Assembly (NCBI GenBank): GCA_921293015.1
Contig: OV121088.1
Span: 16,219,645 to 16,283,644, forward strand
Direction: 5' to 3'
From: Phorcus lineatus
Taxonomy: Eukaryota > Mollusca > Gastropoda > Trochida > Trochidae
Length of the DNA: 64,000 nt
Made by a program: the position numbers and the translations under genes. The notes under the pieces were generated by a model, which worked only from the letters and a program-made list of their open reading frames with translations, did not search any database and was not told the DNA's origin. Positions 1 through 10,013 of the stretch are shown piece by piece. Position 1 is the stretch's first letter; every line of letters begins with the position of its first letter.

Positions 1-1722
1 GATTTCGAAAAGGTCGATCAACTGTAGATAGCATGTTCACATTACAAGGCATTGTTAGTAAGTACCTATCCAAAGCCACAGGAGGTAGGATGTATTGTTT
101 CTTCATTGACTTTAACAAAGCGTTTGACTGTGTGGATCATTCACTACTGTGGTACCGACTCATCGGTTATGGAATTCATGGGGATTTTCTTTACGTTGTG
201 AGGGACATGTACTCTAAACTAAAATCGTGTGTGAGAACTGCGACTGGTATAACTGATTATTTCAATTGTTGTGTGGGAACCCGCCAGGGTTGTATGATAA
301 GTCCAACATTATTTTCACTATTTATAAATGAACTGGTGACGGAACTCAAAAACGGAAACTGTCGGGGAATATTTATCTCAGAAACGGAACCAAATTTGTG
401 CTCTTTACTTTACGCTGATGACGTGGCAAATGCAGCAGACAGTGCCGGTAGATTGCAGCAGCAAATCGACTGTATAAGTAACTTTTGTACAAAATGGGGA
501 ATGAGCCTTAACCTTTCAAAATCAAAGATTTTAGTTTTCAGGAATGGCGGGAGATTGAGACATTACGAAAAGTGGTTCTTCGAAGGGGAGGAAATAGAAA
601 CTGTCTCATACTACAAGTACTTAGGAAATATCTTTACGCCAAAATTAATCTGGACGAAAACTACAACAGTATTAGCACAGCAAGCAGAAAAAGTCTGTCT
701 TCTTATATATAGAATTCATTCCATATCTGGCGGTTTGACCATAAACACTGCTATTAAGATGTTTGACGCTATGGTTCTTCCTATTCTAACATATGGAGCA
801 GAAATCTGGGGATACCAAATGTATGAAAGAATAGAAAAGGTACAGACTTCTTTCCTAAAGCGAATTTTAGGCCTTCCAAAAACAACAAGTAATGCTGCCG
901 TCCTAGGGGAAACTGGCCGACAAAAAATCTTCATTCATCTCGTGTTAAAATGTATCAAATATTGGACTAAACTCTTAACCATGGATCTCAATCGCATTCC
1001 TAAACAAACGTACCTGATGTTGTATGGACTGGAGGAAGCTGGACGCACATCATGGGCAACTCACATAAAAAACATCCTATTTCAATACGGGTTTGGTTAT
1101 TCATGGGTATTTCAGGACGTGAGGGATGCAGGACTTTTTCTATCAAATTTCAAACAGCGTATTCAGGACTGTGGGTCTCAGCAATGGCATATTGATATTC
1201 TTGAAAAACCCAAATTAAGAACTTACTCTACTTTTAAAATGAATTTACAATTGGAGCCATATTTATACTGTATAAATGCTAACCCTTTTAAAGAAACTTT
1301 AACTCGATTCCGATGTAGCTGTCATCAACTCCGGATTGAAACAGGACGTCATCAAAACGAAGAAGAGAATGAAAGAACATGTTTCTACTGTGCAAGGTCA
1401 GGCTTAACGTATATAGAAAATGAGTACCACTTTATAATGATTTGTAATGCATATTCACAATTGAGGGTCAGGTACTTAGATAGGTATTATTATACAAATC
1501 CAACCTACATTAAATTCATTAATCTTATGTCAACACAAAGTAAATCTACACTATGTCAGTTATCCAAGTTTATATTTTTTGCCTTAAAGTACAGATTGTC
1601 ACTCAAAGTTTAATGTATTTCATGTTATATTTGTATATATGTATATTTTTGGATATTTTGTATTGATATGTTCATTGGGCCAGTGGCCTACAAACTTCAC
1701 TAATAAACTTATTCATTCAACA
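1..1722 (+). mobile_element. Non-LTR retrotransposon (LINE), 3' portion
   Basis: The copy enters from beyond the left window edge and runs through the reverse transcriptase ORF to a short AT-rich 3' UTR that ends in an AATAAA-like stretch followed by ATTCATTCAA near 1720. The next base pairs belong to another LINE on the opposite strand that is cut in mid-domain, so the junction near 1715-1722 looks like the 3' insertion boundary of this element. The same family recurs at about 52225-52960, whose protein aligns with this one through the whole reverse transcriptase core. Confidence 0.85.
3..1613 (+). CDS. LINE ORF2 reverse transcriptase, C-terminal part (5' end outside window)
   Basis: Reverse transcriptase that would copy the element's RNA at a nicked target. 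The frame is open from base 3, before the first ATG at 33, and reads GFRKGRSTVD, a typical RT motif, so the ORF starts outside the window. Counting from the ATG at 33: FIDFNKAFD (residues 24-32, first catalytic Asp), RQGCMISP (84-91) and YADD (127-130, the catalytic pair). A thumb region and a long C-terminal tail follow, with Cys/His-rich stretches (CSCH near 435, CFYC near 455). There is no internal stop or frameshift, so this part looks young. Which non-LTR clade it belongs to cannot be decided by eye; it resembles the Jockey/I-type group. Confidence 0.85.
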   Translation, partial: FRKGRSTVDSMFTLQGIVSKYLSKATGGRMYCFFIDFNKAFDCVDHSLLWYRLIGYGIHGDFLYVVRDMYSKLKSCVRTATGITDYFNCCVGTRQGCMISPTLFSLFINELVTELKNGNCRGIFISETEPNLCSLLYADDVANAADSAGRLQQQIDCISNFCTKWGMSLNLSKSKILVFRNGGRLRHYEKWFFEGEEIETVSYYKYLGNIFTPKLIWTKTTTVLAQQAEKVCLLIYRIHSISGGLTINTAIKMFDAMVLPILTYGAEIWGYQMYERIEKVQTSFLKRILGLPKTTSNAAVLGETGRQKIFIHLVLKCIKYWTKLLTMDLNRIPKQTYLMLYGLEEAGRTSWATHIKNILFQYGFGYSWVFQDVRDAGLFLSNFKQRIQDCGSQQWHIDILEKPKLRTYSTFKMNLQLEPYLYCINANPFKETLTRFRCSCHQLRIETGRHQNEEENERTCFYCARSGLTYIENEYHFIMICNAYSQLRVRYLDRYYYTNPTYIKFINLMSTQSKSTLCQLSKFIFFALKYRLSLKV

Positions 1723-3073
1723 TGTAATCCCCACTTGTCTGCGTACGTTTCTAAAATTGATAACTGTTTTTGAAGGCCCGATATAACATCAGATACTAAG
1801 ATTACATCATCAGCAAACAATAACAATAATATTTCGAGCATGTCGGGAAATAACTGAACACCAAACTTGCCATGCTTTGCTATTTCGAATGATAGTTCGT
1901 TGATAAAAAAGGAAAATAAAAGGGGACTCAATATACAACCCTGTCTTAAACCCATAGGACATTCAAAATAATCAGTTGATATATTATTACTCTTAACACA
2001 AGCTTTAACGGAGTTATAGATACTTTTCAGTGCTCGAAGCATCTTACCACTCAAACCACAGTCATATAGGCATTCCCATAATTTATTTCGGTCTATCGAA
2101 TCGAAGGCCTTGCGGAAATCGACAAAGGCAACATATAATTTCTTTTTTTCTTCATTAAAGTTTTTTGAATAATAGCATACAGTGTAAAAATATGGTCAGC
2201 AGCGGAATAACCGCTTCGAAAACCAGCCTGGGTTTCTGACAACTTGTCTCTTATATTGGCCCAATTTGTTAATCTAACATTGAGAATACTAGTGTAAACC
2301 TTACTTAAGGTGCATAGTAAGGATATACCTCTATAATTATCAGGATTATCCTTATTCCCCTTCTTATGTAGAGGTATGATGATTGCCTTTGACCACTCGT
2401 CCGGGAATATAGCATCATTAAACATCCTGTTGAATAATATTATCAGATATGGGGTTATGATGGTCTCTGAACATTTAAGCATTTCAATTATTATGTGATC
2501 ATTTCCTGCCGATTTTCCATTCTTTAAATGGTGTATAGCATCATGGATTTCCTTACTAGTTATGGACGATTCCAAAATATATGTATCAAAATCATCAAGG
2601 GCTTTTTCATCTTGAACATTGGTATCGCTTTTGCTAGGCTGTAAATCTGCGCTATTAAAAACATTCTTAAAATGGTTCAGCCAGTTAACAGGTTTAATAT
2701 TAGAACTTCTAATGTCTTTACGTGAAATACTTCTTAACTCTTTCCAAAATCGAGATGAATTATTGATATTATCCCGAAGGATGTTTCTTTTTCTTGTTTG
2801 GTAGTCAAATTTTGAGTTTCGACAAACACTTTTGTATTTGTTTCTCACCGTACAGTATGCACGTTTTGTTGCATATGATTTATTTCGTCTAAATCTTCTC
2901 AAATACTTCCGTGCTTCTTGCTTCGCATTTTTACATTTATAATCGTAAAATCCATTGTAACGGTTAACAGATCCAGTTTTAAATGTTTTTTTCATACAAT
3001 GACAGGCCGAAAGAATAGTGTTTACAAACAGTTGTAGACTTTCGTTTACGTTATCCTCAACTCCATGAATCAT
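1713..3073 (-). pseudogene. LINE reverse transcriptase, frameshifted and 3' truncated
   Basis: Two minus-strand frames together make one RT. 2093-3073 holds the linker and fingers, with LKNGKSAGNDHI, WSKAIIIPLHKKG, NYRGISLL and QAGFRSGYS. A frame slip in an A/T-rich run near 2143-2160 moves the next motif (VAFVDFRKAFDSID) into the frame used by 1713-2090, which carries LRQGCILSP and FADD. The palm is cut after ADKWGLHV, where LNKTKxxVF should follow, exactly at the junction with the plus-strand LINE. It is a dead copy. Confidence 0.8.
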
Positions 3074-3084
3074 ATCCTGAAATG

Positions 3085-4041
3085 CTAGGGAAGATTATTT
3101 AGTGAAGTTAAAAACTCTGAGGCCAACTCATCGTTCCACTTATAAATGAAATTATCAGTACACTCGTCCGCATTTTGTATTTGTGGTAAATCAAACACGA
3201 CATCGTCTCTATCGAAATCGAAAAAAAGAGTCACGGGCATATGTTTTGATTCGACTCTAGAATCTACCTTTAGATCATGATGCAGGTAGAATAAATCACT
3301 AGTACCAATGAAGTAATCAACCGAACTACAACCCTGAGGTGATATATAGGTAAACTCGCCGGTATTGTCGCTAGGGGTTCTCCCGTTAAAAATATAGAAG
3401 TTATGCGAAAAGCATAGCTCGATCAGTTTGCGACCGAATGTGTTTACAAAACTGTCACATGATTGTCTTTCACTAACTGGCACAGATACTTCCTCTGGGA
3501 AAGCAGCCTCGTCTAAACCATGATAGTCGAGTGTCTCTGGTGGGTTGTTACCCCCACCTACACGAGCGTTCAGATCTCCACAGATAATGACGTCACATCC
3601 ATGGTCAGCGTGGTCAATCAGCCATTGGTCGATCTGCTCGATAGCGGTTGTCCCGTCTGCTGCAGCATAAAACGTTGAGCCAATAGGTGGTACATATGTT
3701 GCAAACATCAGGACATCTTTATTGTTGCCAACTATACTTTTATCTAATTTGATACAGACAACATTGTCAATATCTATTTTAATATGTTGGCATTTACAAG
3801 CTAGAGTGTGTTTAAGTAGAACGACCACTCCGCCGGATAATCTTCCAGCCTTTGCTATTTTATGCGCTTTTGATAAGAACATATCATAAGCTGGGAACTG
3901 GGTGATTGACGTTAAATTGTCTATAAATGTTTCCACCAAACAAATGAAATCAAAGTTTTCTATATATTCAATGAAATCTGGAATATCAACCTTTGAAAGA
4001 AAACCTTCTATATTCCAGGTTAAAAGTTTAAATTTTGAGTT
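3085..4041 (-). pseudogene. LINE APE-type endonuclease domain
   Basis: An endonuclease/exonuclease/phosphatase fold that nicks target DNA before reverse transcription. In frame upstream of the ATG at 3939 the minus strand reads KLLTWNIEGF, then DFICLVETF (catalytic Glu region), GGVVVLL, GDLNARVG (catalytic Asp-Asn) and SSVDYFI. The last motif reads SKHMPV where SDHxPV is usual, so a catalytic Asp appears to be lost. A TAG stop at 3085 ends the frame. The reverse transcriptase linker continues in another frame from about 3090, so the polyprotein is broken here. Confidence 0.75.
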
Positions 4042-4104
4042 ATAAGTAGAGTGTTGTACACCTGATGATTGCTTTGGGTCGTCGTTCTGGGCCCGGCCGG
4101 CTCC

Positions 4105-4479
4105 CTAGCTCCCATCCATGGGGACGATGCGGTCAGCAGTCGATCTCCCTGCGACAGAGGGTGGCGGGTCTCCAGGTCGGTGTCGCGATTCTGGGGTAGA
4201 AGCTCCAACCGATGTGCCAGGTCTAGCTGCATGGGCATATCTGCGCGTCCTGTCTGAACTAGAGTTTTCAGGGTTACCTGGTCTCGTCACCAGATTGCCA
4301 TTCTTGTAGAATGCAATTAGCCCTTTGCTTCTCATATCCGTAATAGTTTCTCTTTGAAGTTTTGTGAGGTCATTTGCGACACCAATGTTAACATCTTTGA
4401 ACCTATCTCGATGCTTCAAAACTGCAATTTTGTCATCAGTAAGAGCGAACCGAGCTATAAGAGGGCGCGGTCTCTCCTG
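4105..4479 (-). pseudogene. LINE ORF1 C-terminal fragment (RNA-binding protein)
   Basis: In frame from about 4479 the minus strand reads RPRPLIARFALTDDK and then a region containing DLTKLQRE, the pattern of the C-terminal half of L1-type ORF1 proteins, which bind the element RNA. An Arg/Ser/Pro-rich tail follows, and the stop is at 4105. The first ATG is at 4419, but the homology continues upstream of it, so this ATG is not the true start. The N-terminal part is missing. The endonuclease frame begins about 60 bases further on. Confidence 0.6.
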
Positions 4480-4480
4480 G

Positions 4481-5346
4481 TTAACTTGTTATAAAGATAA
4501 CTATAATAAATTTTATATCCATATGAAATATAAATTGATTTAGCTGGTAATGACGAAGTGACAATAAAAATAATTGTCAAAAGAGAATCAATCATGCCTA
4601 TTGGCTCAAAGATACTTCTTATAAAACCTTTTAAAATTTGCTTGCCGTTGCAAATTTCAAATCCTGGAAAAAAAACAAAAACATTCATGAAGATGATTTC
4701 ATAGTTTTGTTTTGTAAAATCAAAAATCAGTCTTGCCTGGTCTCATGAGCAGTTATAAGGAAAATCAGGGCACGAGTCAAAACAGAACACTCTTCAAGGA
4801 TGAAACAAACCACGCAAACAAGATTAGTCGCAAAAGATTCATCTCATTGTTTCCGTTAGAAAACGTTTCAAGGCAAGATTCTCATTCACATTGTGAGAGT
4901 AATAACTCAACCTACACTAAGCAATCTGAAAGGGAGTGAGTATGCACAACACCATCTTAGGTCACAAAGAGCGTTCTGTTCCGATATTCTAAACTATTAC
5001 CCCCTGGAATTTTTCATCAGGAAAATTTTAACTGAAATTACCAACCCTAGAGTTTTAGAGAATTACCCAAATGAAACGGCATTATACTAGAAAATTGAAA
5101 CACGTGTTACTGATTTCATAAAACTCTCAAGCTCATGCCTTGGAATTTGAATTTCAAATTTTAAAGAAAACCGATTAGATATGAACACGAAAAAAGAAGA
5201 TGAATGCTGGAATTGAAAGCAAATTTCCTCAATGCAAAACTAAGGCCATTTGTAACACGTCGATTTTAAAGGTTTATAAACTGAAAACCTTGCAACATAT
5301 AAACCCTACTATGACATACGCCGTCCTTAAAAGTATTCCACTTTAA
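4481..5346. other. No gene recognised
   Basis: AT-rich sequence next to the LINE 5' boundary. A 68-codon plus-strand reading frame at 4733-4939 has no recognisable motif and is treated as chance. I see no repeat with an internal partner here. Confidence 0.4.
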
Positions 5347-5460
5347 TCAGGGCCGCTAGTATTACTTACAGGAGTAGCTTGCAACGCAAGGTTGTCTTTG
5401 CTTGTAGACAAATCTGCTTCCATCGGCTGGAATCACTTCGGTCCAAAGAAACCGGTTCGT
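5347..5460 (-). repeat. Degenerate SINE fragment
   Basis: Shares the order CCGCTAGTATTAC, then a CATCGGCTGGAA core, with the better preserved minus-strand SINE at 37130-37435, which reads CTGCTAGTAATATT and then CATCGGCTGGAAC at similar spacing. The tRNA-like head and the tail are not visible. This is an old partial copy. Confidence 0.4.
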
Positions 5461-6179
5461 TTCCGATTGTTGCAAAATTTTAAAGTTTTCTTTCCTGGGA
5501 ATATGGCCAATTCAAAACATTCTGCTGAGATTTTTATTAATTCTATTATCCAACTGTAGCTAAGTACCATTTGTTTCATACAACTCAAGATTTCGTAAAT
5601 ATTGCAAACAGTTTGCATATGCAAAAGGTTCCAAAATTTCTATAAGAACGCAATGCAAATTTACTTCATAGCCTTTAAAACCGATTTACCTTCTTTTTTA
5701 AATGGCTTTCATCAACAGTAAGTCCTAAAAAATGTTTGCAAGTTAATTTTGTTTCTTAAACTTGATAACAAGAAAATTTGTTTTATAACGATGGAAATTA
5801 TAAGTTGGGCATCTACGTCATTCCCAATTTTCATGATTGGATTCCTAATTCAATGCACGATTTAAACACTAACTGGGTCCGTAGTTATCTGCTCTACATG
5901 AAATGAATTTGTAATGAAGTCATGAACTATTCTCAATTTTGAACAAGATTGAAGTGAAATTAGATTGTGCAAGTCAAATAGATTAAGAATTTGAATTGGT
6001 ACGCTTTTTAAGGTGTCATGTTCTTATTTCAAACATTATCAGGGGACAATCACAGATTGTTTCATTATCAAGACATTATCAATACAACCAAGTTGTCAAT
6101 AGGAACAATTTATTTCAAAAGCTTCTGGTTTTGAAATGCAGTTACTTCAATCCTCAACACAGACAATTCAGATGATTTG

Positions 6180-6460
6180 CTGACAGGTACGAATTAATAG
6201 CACTTACAACTTAGACAAATAATTTTTGATGAGTAACAACTGTAACATACAGTCACACAGATATTCAAATCAACAAACCATTATCTGAAGCCATCTACTC
6301 CACATAGGGATCACGAATAGAAACGCACTGACGAATAAACACCTGCTAACACCACGGACAAATCTCTATTAACGAGATAGACAACTTCTTCAATTGATAA
6401 ACGCTTAAGATTTGAACATCAGACATTCAAATCCTAACATCAGAAATCGACTGATCCAAG
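6180..6460 (+). repeat. Third, partial copy of the 17-34 kb repeated segment
   Basis: A block containing ATTTGAACATCAGACATTCA and AACATCAGAAATCGACT matches nearly base for base with blocks at about 18060-18140 and 28085-28170. The preceding ACAGGTACGAATTAATAGC matches the start of the same module at 17320 and 27545. Similarity fades beyond 6480. The rest of 5461-8332 shows no gene. Confidence 0.6.
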
Positions 6461-8332
6461 CTTTTCCGTCCTTCCCTTTAACTGAAAACTTATTTTACCG
6501 TATTCATGAATGAATAAGATAAACTTACACAGTTGTTCCAACAGAGGTTGGTTCATACAGATTCTCTCGGTGGCCCTGAGGACATCGTCAGAAATTGATA
6601 AGTTGCAGAGTTATGATTTTTGATTTGACGATCGTAATCCGTCACAGCAGCCTTTGCGACAAACACAGAAAAGTACGGGAAATGCGGCAAGGTCTATCTT
6701 AGCTTATTGGGATGGCGAGAGAAAAGGCCATGCAGGGGAAGATGTCTCCTGCCAAAAGCATGACTGTATATATGACAACATAGTACTTCACTCCACTAAG
6801 TCAATTTCCAGTACGTTTTGAAGACATATTGAATACGAGGGTAACATAACTGTTGAAACGCATAAAAGGGAATGTGAAGACAATTTTTCTTTTAACTCTT
6901 TGCTAAATGGAAAACTGTCTTTTGCGTTTGATTGAGAATTGATGATTGAGAATATTTTACATTATTTTTTAAAGAGTTTTTTTTACATTCCCAAATAGTG
7001 TAAATTAGTGGGAAGATATATAGTGATAAGGAACGTTGCCATATTGTTAAAAAAAAGCATGGGTGATTTTATCTTTTGTGTTACAGTGTGCTTTTGAAAG
7101 TGAGTGGAAATCAATATTAAACAGAGTATTTGGAAACCCCTTCCATACGACATTAATGAGGTGTAGAAAAACGGATTGTCAATCAACTTTGTAGAGCTGC
7201 AGTGTTATGTATTAACGGTAATTTCAAAAAAGTAGATTGTAAAAGTAAAAGAATTTCAATGGGCAATGGTAAAAAGCTTTATCGCAATCGAAAGGTGATA
7301 CTCTCCAGAAACTTAGAGAGTTTATTCGATGATACTTAAGGAAATAGCATGGATTTCCTGAGTTCAATTCCTAACGTTTAATATTACTTTTGCCTGCAAT
7401 CTAAATATGCAAGAATGGTAAACATAAGCAATATCAATCGTTCAATTTTGTTCATGAGCTCATGTCACTTTTGCTTAGTAAACGTTGTTTCATCGCGGGT
7501 CGTTGTATTTTAATTTGTACCGTCATTGGTTTCTTAAAACTATTTGTCACTAATCTGACGTCACAAGGCTCTGACATCGTCTTTCATCTCCTTATTTCGT
7601 TATTGGGGAATTAAGAAACTCATTATCATAGGAGTGACACATGTCTTTTATGAATATATGTTGAATACAAATGTTAACAACGTTCATAAGCAACATGTTT
7701 TATATTCCCGCGGGTCACAATCTCTCTATATCTTATGATGTAACATAATAGAAAGATATTGAAAAAAAGCCGTTGACCGTGTATCAAAGACCTTTATTAA
7801 TGAATAAACATCGGTGTACTAGGTTCATATTAGTCTAAATAAATGAAGTGGTAGGAGCAAAACGTTTAGTTGATTTGTTCATTACAGTAATATAATCAGA
7901 TCCTTTCTTGTGATTATTGAGACGGATCAGTTTCATTTCTACTCTTTTTGTGTATTTAGATTTATGTCATGATCTTGCAAAACATCGAACAAAGCATAAT
8001 ACACTTGATTCCAGATGGAATATTTGCTTTCACATTTCCAAAATGTTAGATTTAAAAAAAAACACTGTTTCATATAGAATTTTATTGAGGATATTATCAT
8101 TTGCAATAGTCCAAAACTATTGATATCAACGTCTTATAGCGAAGTGTGCCACCAAATCAGGCACCCCACAAGCATGGGATGTCCCAAAATATCAATATTT
8201 CAGCTACTTAACTTGAAATAATGATTTACCATTCGGAATTGATTTTTATCGATGTAACATAGGACTGTTTTAGGCTTAAAGAGTTAGAAATTGTTACAGA
8301 TCATGGACAGACATAATGCCAATTATGTATTG

Positions 8333-8412
8333 TTTAGTCAAATATCCATCATTGTGAAGCCACAAGAAATAACAAAATAAAAGATTCTAAACATTTTATT
8401 TTAGTTTGCCTT
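8333..8412 (+). repeat. 80-bp perfect direct repeat, copy 1
   Basis: Identical over 80 bases with 8612-8691. It begins TTTAGTCAAATATCC and ends TTTAGTTTGCCTT. The two copies are 199 bp apart. They could be a small tandem duplication or short terminal direct repeats of a mobile unit; neither a transposase nor an LTR signature lies between them. Confidence 0.9.
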
Positions 8413-8544
8413 CCAGCTCCATATACATAACAGGCAATTAAGTAGTGACACTGTAGTAATTGTAGTCAACATCTGGTCCAATATTTTACATTATGTGAAA
8501 TCTAGATATCCGATTGACAAACTATACAGAGCAAGGATGGGAAA

Positions 8545-8567
8545 TGACGTCACAACTTGTGACGTCA
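8545..8567. promoter_or_regulatory. 23-bp perfect palindrome with two CRE-like sites
   Basis: Two TGACGTCA octamers (8545-8552 and 8560-8567), the consensus CREB/ATF site, face each other as arms of a perfect palindrome with a single central C. The palindrome lies between the two 80-bp direct repeats. Other TGACGTCA sites occur in repeat-like DNA near 29690 and 29710, so these motifs may be carried by a repeat family rather than serve a nearby gene. Confidence 0.4.
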
Positions 8568-8611
8568 TCAGTTAGTTACATAGACTTTCTTAAGGCTTCA
8601 CATGACTACTA

Positions 8612-8691
8612 TTTAGTCAAATATCCATCATTGTGAAGCCACAAGAAATAACAAAATAAAAGATTCTAAACATTTTATTTTAGTTTGCCTT
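8612..8691 (+). repeat. 80-bp perfect direct repeat, copy 2
   Basis: Second identical copy of 8333-8412. Complete identity in a region where other repeats are 75-80 percent alike means the duplication is recent or maintained. The tyrosine recombinase ORF lies about 290 bp to the right, reading toward it. Confidence 0.9.
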
Positions 8692-8978
8692 ATCTACTGA
8701 GTGCACCATAAGTATGCAGCATATGCATAGAAAACCACCAACTATCGACAGTAAACCACAAACTTTAAGTAAAAACTCAATTATAAGAACTGTTCATAAA
8801 CAGGATAACAACAACAAACAGGAAAACTTGATGAAAAAACTTTTAAGTAAAAACCATTCCAAGAACGCTAGATACTACTCATATGAGAAGAAATGTTGCC
8901 CCTTGCCAGAATGAGTGAAGGAGACATTAAATCGAAAAAACAACATATTGTAACCTCGATCAAGTTGGAAAAATACCA

Positions 8979-10013
8979 TCAAGATAGAACATCTGACACC
9001 GCACTCTCAGGAACTCTAGAATGAACATAGTGTCTCTGAAACACCTCAGTGTTTTTCCATCGACCTATCTTCTGCACGATGGCTGGATCTATCCCTGCGT
9101 CGATAGCAACAGTCGCCCCTGTAGGGCGAAACGATTTGGCTGAATAACCTTGGCCCCCTAGCCCGGCCAGAACTATACACTCCTCTAACACACGGGCCAC
9201 AGTTGAAGCAGTAATAGCCTTAAAAGGGGATCTCAATGTAAGAAAAACAGCATTGTCTCCACACAGTGCTCTCTCGTTACGGGTCCTATCAATATAGCAC
9301 TTTAAAGCATCAACCGGATCTAGCTTGGGAGTGTGGTGCTTTCTCAACTCAACTGTAAAACCTGCCCTTGACAAATCATTCTTTATACCAAAAAATGTAA
9401 TCTCTGCGTCCCCTTCATCAGAAAACTGAACTTTGTCTACTGAGAAAATCACATCTCTCTCAACTCTATCCTTGACATCAAACAACTTTGCCTTAGGTGC
9501 TATATCTGAAGGTCTGAGCATAAGGGAAATGGACAACAAGCAAATAACCTTCAGCCTCAAATCCTTAATGGAGAGATGACTATTCTCTTTCCATCTAATG
9601 AACAACTCGCAAAACCTCTTAACCGGCATAACAGATGAAGAAGACAACGGTTGTGACGACCCTGACTTGACTAATGCAGCAATGAGTCTCTTTATAGCTG
9701 TGGACCTGGTCAGATCTGGTAAGGACATACCTTCATACAAAGATGAGATAGCTGAAATGGCTGTACCTAACAATGATCTGGGTTTTGTAGAACTATCAGA
9801 AACATGACACAAGAAAGATGCAAGTACCGCTTCGCTCCTTGGTGGGAAAGCCACATCCTTATCCAGACAGAAATCATAACATTTGCCTAAGATAGAGTTG
9901 TACCCTCTCAAAGTAGAACTAGCCCAACTGAGATGAAATTGATCAACTAACCAAAACGTACGGAAGAGAGAAGTTTTTGGTTGTATGAAGCATCTTTCGC
10001 AAAAAATAAACAT
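8979..10013 (-). CDS. Tyrosine recombinase (XerD/DIRS/Crypton-like), 344 aa
   Basis: Single uninterrupted ORF for a DNA-breaking and rejoining recombinase. Residues 20-150 look like the helical core-binding (SAM-like) N-terminal domain. The catalytic domain shows Arg167 in LMLRPSDIA (box I), Arg296 in KSFRPTGAT (box II), GRW (317-319) and the nucleophile Tyr329 in RHYVHS. Box II usually reads HxLR; here the His is Lys. The GRW matches the Trp seen in place of His in many eukaryotic members. Such intronless ORFs occur in DIRS, Ngaro and Crypton elements. No reverse transcriptase or RNase H of a DIRS element is found nearby, so it may be a Crypton-like or solo gene. The 80-bp direct repeats at 8333 and 8612 lie downstream of it. 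ATG at 10013 is chosen because it gives a full core-binding domain. The lack of stops suggests recent activity or domestication. Confidence 0.8.
   Translation of the reverse strand: MFIFCERCFIQPKTSLFRTFWLVDQFHLSWASSTLRGYNSILGKCYDFCLDKDVAFPPRSEAVLASFLCHVSDSSTKPRSLLGTAISAISSLYEGMSLPDLTRSTAIKRLIAALVKSGSSQPLSSSSVMPVKRFCELFIRWKENSHLSIKDLRLKVICLLSISLMLRPSDIAPKAKLFDVKDRVERDVIFSVDKVQFSDEGDAEITFFGIKNDLSRAGFTVELRKHHTPKLDPVDALKCYIDRTRNERALCGDNAVFLTLRSPFKAITASTVARVLEECIVLAGLGGQGYSAKSFRPTGATVAIDAGIDPAIVQKIGRWKNTEVFQRHYVHSRVPESAVSDVLS

Larger units (their letters stand above)
1713..4480 (-). mobile_element. Degenerate LINE with ORF1, endonuclease and reverse transcriptase
   Basis: Read on the minus strand from 4480, the order is ORF1 C-terminus, APE-type endonuclease, reverse transcriptase, as in autonomous non-LTR retrotransposons. 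The copy is cut within ORF1 at its 5' side (about 4480) and stops in mid reverse transcriptase at 1713, where a plus-strand LINE 3' end begins. At least two frame breaks separate the endonuclease, the RT N-terminal part and the RT palm, so it is not functional. Its missing 3' part probably lies to the left of the window, on the far side of the inserted LINE. Confidence 0.85.
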
